From positions 1 to 12,241 of the forward strand of contig DCCL01000035.1 of NCBI GenBank assembly GCA_002313795.1: 12,241 nucleotides of DNA, written 5' to 3'. Shown here piece after piece: positions 7,718 through 12,241 of the stretch. A model generated the notes under the pieces. That model saw only the letters and a list, made by a program, of their open reading frames with translations. It was not told the origin of the DNA and made no database searches. Numbering within the stretch: the first letter of the stretch is position 1; every line of letters begins with the position of its first letter. A program made the position numbers and the translations under genes. The stretch comes from Faecalibacterium prausnitzii (lineage in GTDB: Bacteria > Bacillota > Clostridia > Oscillospirales > Ruminococcaceae).

Positions 7718-7734
7718 CACGGCAGGGTGCCGTG
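7718..7734 (-). other. Intercistronic hairpin between the dehydratase gene and lysA
   Basis: CACGGCA (7718-7724) and TGCCGTG (7728-7734) form a perfect 7-base-pair stem with a 3-base loop. It occupies the middle of the 58-base gap between two co-directional genes. No T-tract follows on either strand, so it is more likely an RNA processing or stability element than a terminator. Confidence 0.45.
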
Positions 7735-7748
7735 CAGCCAGCAAACAA

Positions 7749-9647
7749 TTACAGTTTCAGATTTTCCCGGGTGGGAGTGAACGTCGGCACCATTCTGGCC
7801 AGCTGATCCACAACGCGGTCATCGTTGTGCTCCGCAGCCACGGCAAGCTGCTGAAGCTGCTCATAGAACACGGCAAGGTCGATGTTCCGGGGCTGTGCCA
7901 CGAAAATTTTGTTGTGGACGGTGCGGCGCATCTTATCCTGTTCCTCGTCCATCATCAGCTCTTCAAAAAGCTTTTCGCCGGGGCGGAGGCCCACGATCTT
8001 GATGTCCATGTTCACGCCCGGCTCATAGCCATAGAACCGGATGAGCTGCTTGGCAAGATCCATGATCTTGACCGGCTCGCCCATGTCCAACACGTAGATG
8101 CTGCCGCTTTCAGCCAGTGCACCGGCTTGCAGCACCAGCTGTGCCGCCTCCGGAATGGTCATGAAATAGCGTTCGATGTTGGGGTCGGTCAGGGTGACGG
8201 GGCCGCCCTTCTTGATCTGAGCCTCAAACAGTGGGATGACACTGCCGTGACTGCCCAGCACGTTGCCGAAGCGGACTGCCACGCACTTCATATCGGTGTT
8301 GCCCGCGAAGGTCTGGATGAGCATCTCGCACAGGCGCTTGGTACAGCCCATGACACTGGTGGGGTTGACCGCCTTATCGGTGGAAAGCTGCACCAGACGC
8401 TCCACACCGTGCTCACTGGCGCTGGTGAGGAGGTTCTTGGTGCCGAAGACATTGTTCTTGACAGCCTCAGCCGGGCTGATCTCCATCAGGGGCACATGTT
8501 TGTGTGCCGCCGCATGGAACACCACCGTGGGATGATAGGTCTCAAAGACCTCGTCCAGACGGGCCTTGTCCCGGATGGAGCCGATGAGCACCGTCACCGG
8601 GATATCCCGGCCATACTTCTGCTGAAGCTCCATCTGCAGCTCATAGGCACAGTTCTCATAGATATCAAAGATCAGCAGCTTAGCAGGCTTGAAGCGCATG
8701 ACCTGACGGCAGAGCTCGCTGCCGATACTGCCGCCGCCGCCCGTCACCAGCACAGTCTTGCCGGTGAGGTAGCCGGAGATCTTCTCATTGTCCAGCTTGA
8801 CTTCCTCGCGGGAGAGGAAATCTGCCGTGTTCAGCTCACGGAACGCTCCCTGCTGGGGTGCACCTGCGCCCACCAGCTGAGGGTCGCTGAGCATCTGCAC
8901 CGCGCAGTGGGTGGAGACGCAGAGGTCAATGACATGGTTCAGCCGACTGCCCTTCAGGGTGGGGATGGCGATGATGATCGTATGGATATTATAGCGTGTG
9001 CAGAGCTCCGGGATCTCTTCCAGCGTGCCCTTTACCGGCACACCATGGATGGTCTGGCCAAGCTTGGCAGGAGCATCGTCCACTGCCACCACCGGATGGC
9101 CGTAGCTGTCGTTGCTCTTGCAGACGTTGATGGCCCATGCACCGGCCTCACCGGCACCCACGATCATCACAGGGCGGTTAGGGTCTTTGCTGGCGTTGCC
9201 GCGCATCTTCTCCCCCAGCGGATGGTTCAGGAAGAGCCGCCATGCCAGACGGCTCCCGCCTACCAGCAGGAAGATGAGCACTGCTGCCATGGCGTTGGCT
9301 GAGTTGAAGAGCACGCCATGGATGAGACAGCGGTTGACCAGATAGACCACCACCGTCGGCACGGCGATCATTCCGGCCAGACGGATGAGGTCACGCTCTC
9401 CGGCGTATTTCCAGAGGATGGTGTAGAGCCGTCCTCCCAGAAAGCTGAGCAGGTAGACCGCCACGATCCAGGGCAGGTTGTGGTAGAGCAGGGCCCGGTT
9501 GTGGGGCCACCACGAGGCCTCCACGGCACCGTCTGCGCGGAGCAGCAGGGCAAAATAAAAGCTGAAGGCTATAATCGCCGCATCCAGCACCACAAGCAGA
9601 GCCCGGCGTGCCAGTACCGGCAGCATATCCTTTTTCATTTCCTTCAC
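7749..9647 (-). CDS. Membrane-bound nucleoside-diphosphate-sugar 4,6-dehydratase (PglF/WbpM/CapD family)
   Basis: This 632-residue polysaccharide-biosynthesis enzyme, by family, removes water from UDP-GlcNAc or a related sugar nucleotide to give a 4-keto-6-deoxy intermediate for diacetamido- or deoxy-sugars. The N-terminus has about four membrane helices (roughly 14-36, 57-75, 90-106, 117-137). A first Rossmann-like domain begins at 159 (MIVGAGEAG). The catalytic SDR domain starts at 298, with NAD(P)-binding GGGGSIGSE at 303-311. The active site STDKAVNPTSVMGCTK has Met433 in place of the usual SDR tyrosine and Lys437 four residues on, the hallmark SMK arrangement of this family. RPGEKLFEEL (555-564) is also conserved. 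The start is GTG 9647, supported by AGAGGA at 9654-9659 six bases away; ATG 9638 has no properly spaced site. It lies downstream of the flippase and may share an envelope glycan pathway. Confidence 0.92.
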   Translation of the reverse strand: MKEMKKDMLPVLARRALLVVLDAAIIAFSFYFALLLRADGAVEASWWPHNRALLYHNLPWIVAVYLLSFLGGRLYTILWKYAGERDLIRLAGMIAVPTVVVYLVNRCLIHGVLFNSANAMAAVLIFLLVGGSRLAWRLFLNHPLGEKMRGNASKDPNRPVMIVGAGEAGAWAINVCKSNDSYGHPVVAVDDAPAKLGQTIHGVPVKGTLEEIPELCTRYNIHTIIIAIPTLKGSRLNHVIDLCVSTHCAVQMLSDPQLVGAGAPQQGAFRELNTADFLSREEVKLDNEKISGYLTGKTVLVTGGGGSIGSELCRQVMRFKPAKLLIFDIYENCAYELQMELQQKYGRDIPVTVLIGSIRDKARLDEVFETYHPTVVFHAAAHKHVPLMEISPAEAVKNNVFGTKNLLTSASEHGVERLVQLSTDKAVNPTSVMGCTKRLCEMLIQTFAGNTDMKCVAVRFGNVLGSHGSVIPLFEAQIKKGGPVTLTDPNIERYFMTIPEAAQLVLQAGALAESGSIYVLDMGEPVKIMDLAKQLIRFYGYEPGVNMDIKIVGLRPGEKLFEELMMDEEQDKMRRTVHNKIFVAQPRNIDLAVFYEQLQQLAVAAEHNDDRVVDQLARMVPTFTPTRENLKL

Positions 9648-9667
9648 AAGTCGTCCTCTTTTATTCA

Positions 9668-9718
9668 GGGGCAGTGCAGATGCACCCTCGCCCCGTTTTT
9701 CCTCAGGGCCTATCGCCC
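9668..9718 (-). promoter_or_regulatory. Hairpins in the dehydratase leader
   Basis: Within the roughly 80-base leader are two hairpins. One is a 5-base-pair stem GGGGC/GCCCC (9668-9672 with 9690-9694) enclosing an inner GTGC/GCAC stem (9674-9677 with 9682-9685). The other is a smaller stem, 9706-9709 with 9715-9718. The larger one is followed by GTTTTT on the plus strand, not the minus, so it would only terminate antisense transcription. In the sense direction it ends 8 bases before the ribosome binding site. Confidence 0.4.
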
Positions 9719-9733
9719 CATGGTATCTTTTGT

Positions 9734-9762
9734 ATTATACTCGATTCTCCGCTCCATGTCCA
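9734..9762 (-). promoter_or_regulatory. Internal promoter for the dehydratase gene
   Basis: On the minus strand TGGACA (9757-9762) is followed by 17 bases and TATAAT (9734-9739). The -10 box overlaps the stop codon of the flippase gene. A start near 9727 would let the dehydratase, lysA and the small membrane protein be transcribed independently of the flippase. Confidence 0.7.
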
Positions 9763-11330
9763 GCAATTTCACTTTTCTGTCTCTTTTCTGCGGTCAGAAC
9801 GGCATTCAGCTCCTCTCCAAGGCCCAGCGGCCACGCGACGAGGAAGCAGACTGCCGTCATCCCGGCTCCGCCCAGCGCCACCGCGGCCAGCTGAAAAAGC
9901 GTGTTCCCTTCCAGCCAGCCGGACAAGACCCGCCGGAGCATCAGCCCGGCTCCGGCGCTGACCGCTCCGGCAAGACCCGGAGCCCCCAGCCACCGCCAGA
10001 GCCGCAGGGGCATCCCGCAGCTGGAAAGCAGCCGCCCGGTGTTGGCGGCACAGGTATAGCAGCTGGACAGCAGGATGACAAAGAGAAAGCCTTTCATCCC
10101 GAACCGGGGCAGCAGGAGCATCACCCCGGCAATGCGCAGACAGGAATCCCACATGCTGTACCGGAACACGGCTTTCTGTTCCCCCATTCCCTTCATGGCA
10201 CCGTCCACCATGCTTTCCAGATACATAAGCGGCATGGCCGGGCCCAGGATGACCAGATAGTTTCCCGCCTCCGGGCTGTCGTAGAGAAGCCCTGCCAGCG
10301 GCTTGCCCCACACCCAGAATGCTGCTCCGGCCAGCGCTGAGAAGTAACCGGTGAGCCGGAGCATCCGGTCAACGAGGGCCGATAGGCGCTTTTCCTGCCC
10401 CCGGAGATGGGCCTGGGTGATCTCCGGCATCAGCAGAACGGAAAGGCTCACCAGCAGCCCGAAAGGAAAGGTCAGCAGGGGCAGGGCCATACCTTTCAGG
10501 TTCCCGTACTGGGCCACTGCTTCCGCCCGGCCCCCGGTAGCTTGCAGATAGACCGTAAGACAGGCGGGCACCAGCATATTCTCTGCCGTATGGAGGGCAC
10601 TGGCAAGGCAGCGTCCTCCTTCCACCGGCCAGAGGATATCCCAGAGCCGCTTTCCCGGGTCTTTGGGGCGGCGGGCAGGCTGTGCGTGGAAGCAGCGGCA
10701 GGCCTCTCTCCAGTAGAACAGGCTCATCATCATAGTACTGACGGCTTCGCTCAGGGCCGTTGCGCCCAGCACTGCCCTGCACCGTCTGCCCACATCCCAG
10801 CCGAGGGCGTCTGCTCTTTCCAGCGCCGCATACACCACACCAATGCGGACGGTCTGCTCTGTCAGCTGGCTAAGGACATTCGGCTCCACCCGCCGCCTTG
10901 CAATGAAAAATCCCCGCAGCACCGAGGACACCGCCATCCAGGGCAGGCCCAGCGAAGAGATACGCAGCGCCCCGGCGGCGCGGAGGTCTCCCAGCCACCA
11001 TTTCGCGGCAAGTTCTGCGAAACCGAACTGCGCCGCCAACGCCAGCACGCCTAGGCCGGTCCCCGCCAGCAGCAGCCGGTGCAGCATCCCCCGGGCCTCG
11101 GCGGGACTGCGGGCCAGCTCCTCTGCCATGAGCCGGGTGGCCGCCACCGAAACGCCTGCGGTCGCCAGCGTGACAAAAAGGGAGTAAACCGCCAGCACCA
11201 GCTGATACAGGCCCATCCCCTCGCCGCCCAGCGCATTGGCCAGCCAGATGCGCAGCCCCATGCCCGCCAGCCGGAGCAGGATATCTGCCCCGGTCATGAG
11301 AGCTGCGTTTTTCAGGTAGCTCTGCCGCAC
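9735..11330 (-). CDS. SpoVB-like polysaccharide/lipid flippase (MOP superfamily)
   Basis: This 531-residue multi-pass inner-membrane protein is of the MOP exporter superfamily that includes SpoVB, Wzx and MurJ, which flip lipid-linked glycan precursors across the membrane. The N-terminal part aligns in outline with SpoVB: a YLKNAALMTGADILLRLAG start, GGEGMGLYQLVLAVYSLF (35-52), then AGVSVAATRLMAEE. The later segment LRGFFIARRRVEPNVLSQLTEQ (138-159) is a characteristic SpoVB-type loop. I count roughly 12-14 hydrophobic segments. I chose GTG 11330 because AGGGGAGGGA (11337-11346) lies just upstream and the family N-terminus starts here; 14 more upstream codons to a TTG lack a binding site. The exact cargo (peptidoglycan lipid II, teichoic or capsular precursor) is unknown. 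A sporulation role is not implied. Confidence 0.87.
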   Translation of the reverse strand: MRQSYLKNAALMTGADILLRLAGMGLRIWLANALGGEGMGLYQLVLAVYSLFVTLATAGVSVAATRLMAEELARSPAEARGMLHRLLLAGTGLGVLALAAQFGFAELAAKWWLGDLRAAGALRISSLGLPWMAVSSVLRGFFIARRRVEPNVLSQLTEQTVRIGVVYAALERADALGWDVGRRCRAVLGATALSEAVSTMMMSLFYWREACRCFHAQPARRPKDPGKRLWDILWPVEGGRCLASALHTAENMLVPACLTVYLQATGGRAEAVAQYGNLKGMALPLLTFPFGLLVSLSVLLMPEITQAHLRGQEKRLSALVDRMLRLTGYFSALAGAAFWVWGKPLAGLLYDSPEAGNYLVILGPAMPLMYLESMVDGAMKGMGEQKAVFRYSMWDSCLRIAGVMLLLPRFGMKGFLFVILLSSCYTCAANTGRLLSSCGMPLRLWRWLGAPGLAGAVSAGAGLMLRRVLSGWLEGNTLFQLAAVALGGAGMTAVCFLVAWPLGLGEELNAVLTAEKRQKSEIAGHGAENRV

Positions 11331-11336
11331 ACAGCA

Positions 11337-11346
11337 TCCCTCCCCT
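11337..11346 (-). promoter_or_regulatory. Ribosome binding site that selects the GTG start of the flippase
   Basis: On the minus strand AGGGGAGGGA ends 6 bases before GTG 11330. An ATG directly after it (11334-11336) is out of frame with the flippase and opens nothing of note, which leaves GTG as the start. Confidence 0.7.
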
Positions 11347-11349
11347 GTT

Positions 11350-11377
11350 TTTATGGTATTTCTTTCTCGCAAGTCAA
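11350..11377 (-). promoter_or_regulatory. Possible flippase promoter
   Basis: On the minus strand TTGACT (11372-11377) and CATAAA (11350-11355) are spaced by 16 bases. The -35 box is good but the -10 is weak. The implied start near 11343 falls inside the ribosome binding site, so the leader would be very short. The rest of the 294-base divergent spacer (11331-11624) offers no better minus-strand candidate. Confidence 0.3.
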
Positions 11378-11502
11378 AAAATCAGTGCAACATCGAAACG
11401 GCATCGTTGCGATATGTAATTCAACGTTGCTGCTGTTGTATTAAAAAAATGAATCGTTATATATGTATGTGCCGCTATGGGAAAGATGAGCGTTCCTGTG
11501 GG

Positions 11503-11531
11503 TTGTTTCTTTCCCAGTTTTATGATATGAT
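11503..11531 (+). promoter_or_regulatory. Extended -10 promoter of the mrp-like gene
   Basis: TGATATGAT (11523-11531) is an extended -10 element with TATGAT as the hexamer. A weak -35 box, TTGTTT (11503-11508), lies 17 bases upstream. The predicted start near 11538 gives an 87-base leader before ATG 11625. Confidence 0.6.
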
Positions 11532-11579
11532 ATAAATCACATCTGACAGGAGCGCCCTGCCAGACTGGAACTAGAATGC

Positions 11580-11615
11580 AAGGAGGAAGCGCACACCAGT
11601 ACCATGGCCGTGCGC
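11580..11615 (+). promoter_or_regulatory. Shine-Dalgarno sequence and adjacent hairpin in the mrp leader
   Basis: AAGGAGG (11580-11586) is a full-strength ribosome binding site, but the first in-frame ATG (11604) is 17 bases away and the family-like start (11625) is 38 bases away. Between them GCGCAC (11589-11594) pairs perfectly with GTGCGC (11610-11615), holding ATG 11604 in the loop. If folded, this stem leaves about 11 unpaired bases between the binding site and ATG 11625, a workable distance. Confidence 0.45.
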
Positions 11616-11624
11616 AATGAGAGA

Positions 11625-12241
11625 ATGAGCGAAGAATGTACCCATGACTGTTCCAACTGCGGAGCAGCGTGTTCTTCCCGCGATGCTGCACCCCAGCATG
11701 ACGCGCCCAACCCCAACAGCAGCGTCAAGAAGGTCATTGGTGTTGTGTCCGGCAAGGGCGGCGTCGGCAAGAGCATGACCAGCGCTCTGCTGGCCTGCGC
11801 CATGGCCCGCCGCGGCTACCACTGCGGCATCCTGGATGCAGATATCACCGGCCCGTCCATCCCCAAGCTGTTCGGCATCCATGGCCGTGCCATGGCAGAT
11901 GAGAAGGGCTGCTGGCCCATCCAGAGCCGCATGGGCATTGATGTGATGAGCATCAACCTGCTGGTGGAGAACGAAGAAGACCCCGTGGTCTGGCGCGGCC
12001 CGGGCATTGCCGGTGCCGTCAAACAGTTCTGGACCGACGTGGTGTGGAAGGATGTCGATTTCCTGTTCGTCGATATGCCTCCGGGAACCGGCGACGTGCC
12101 GCTGACCGTGTTCCAGAGCCTGCCCGTGGACGGCATCGTCGTTGTGGCAAGCCCGCAGGAACTGGTAAGCATGATCGTGGCCAAGGCCGTGAACATGGCC
12201 GAGATGATGAAGGTTCCGATGCTGGGCATCGTGGAGAACAT
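11625..12241 (+). CDS. Mrp/NBP35 family ATP-binding iron-sulfur carrier protein, 3' end outside window
   Basis: This is a P-loop ATPase of the Mrp/NBP35 (ApbC) family, which binds a 4Fe-4S cluster and transfers it to target apoproteins in the cytoplasm. 205 full codons are visible. The N-terminus holds four cysteines in a tight array (Cys5, Cys9, Cys12, Cys16; CTHDCSNCGAAC), a likely extra cluster site. The deviant Walker A box SGKGGVGKS is at 42-50, a switch region DADITGPS is at 71-78, and the Walker B-type DMPPGTGD is at 150-157. The sequence ends at GIVEN, just before the usual MS. The missing part should contain the family CxxC cluster site. I prefer ATG 11625 because clostridial relatives begin MSE-C-x-HDC. 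ATG 11604 is in frame and would add MAVRNER. It is divergent from the flippase. Confidence 0.9.
   Translation, partial: MSEECTHDCSNCGAACSSRDAAPQHDAPNPNSSVKKVIGVVSGKGGVGKSMTSALLACAMARRGYHCGILDADITGPSIPKLFGIHGRAMADEKGCWPIQSRMGIDVMSINLLVENEEDPVVWRGPGIAGAVKQFWTDVVWKDVDFLFVDMPPGTGDVPLTVFQSLPVDGIVVVASPQELVSMIVAKAVNMAEMMKVPMLGIVEN

Noticed and set aside
7691..7748. Search for a lysine riboswitch upstream of lysA
   Set aside because: The gap is only 58 bases and lacks the large multi-helix core; only a simple hairpin is present.
7659..9302. A 547-codon open frame on the plus strand opposite the dehydratase gene
   Set aside because: Same reason: the opposite strand encodes a full PglF-type enzyme and this frame shows no motif.
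1769..11429. Shared 10-base word ATTCAACGTT at 1769 and about 11419, both in intergenic DNA
   Set aside because: Many 10-base matches are expected by chance in a 12-kb window, and no longer repeat surrounds them.
11576..11620. A 14-codon reading frame (MQGGSAHQYHGRAQ) ending 4 bases before the mrp start, a possible leader peptide
   Set aside because: It has only a weak GGA upstream and contains the mrp ribosome binding site as codons; chance occurrence is more likely without comparative support.

Overview
The window looks like chromosome from a moderately GC-rich gut Firmicute of the Oscillospiraceae (Ruminococcaceae), with Faecalibacterium the closest fit I can suggest. This rests on the GC-rich third positions combined with consensus Firmicute-type promoters and AAGGAGG ribosome binding sites, the SpoVB-type flippase, the clostridial form of diaminopimelate decarboxylase, and an Mrp ATPase starting MSEECTHDC. 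The genus is an inference; no rRNA or other marker is present. The content is core housekeeping and cell-envelope genes. I see no phage, transposon, CRISPR array, tRNA or rRNA.

Layout. (1) Positions 1-2511, minus strand: the first 504 codons of uvrB (nucleotide excision repair, cut by the left edge), with a near-perfect promoter, and upstream of it a complete radC. Between them is a 262-base spacer holding an unexplained structured element. (2) Positions 2597-5936, plus strand: a four-gene operon with a promoter at 2597 and a terminator at 5900. It encodes an RluA-type pseudouridine synthase, a CAT-like acetyltransferase, an HD-domain phosphohydrolase and a Cof-type HAD phosphatase. Spacers are 18-31 bases and each gene has its own ribosome binding site. 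(3) Positions 5948-11330, minus strand, convergent on the same terminator. In transcription order it holds a SpoVB-like lipid flippase, a PglF/CapD-type membrane sugar-nucleotide dehydratase (with its own promoter inside the end of the flippase gene), diaminopimelate decarboxylase and a small membrane protein of unknown function. This block concerns the cell envelope: lipid-linked precursor export, sugar modification and meso-DAP/lysine supply. (4) Positions 11503-12241, plus strand: a promoter, a folded leader and the first 205 codons of an Mrp/NBP35 iron-sulfur carrier ATPase, cut by the right edge.

I found no clearly new multi-gene system. The observations most worth a second look are RNA-level: the three-way-junction-like element between radC and uvrB (1660-1733) with an alternative pairing, and the mrp leader, where a hairpin may bridge a strong Shine-Dalgarno sequence to a start codon 38 bases away. 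Several proteins also deviate from the classical family signature (the CAT-like enzyme and the DAP decarboxylase), and one small membrane protein is unassigned.
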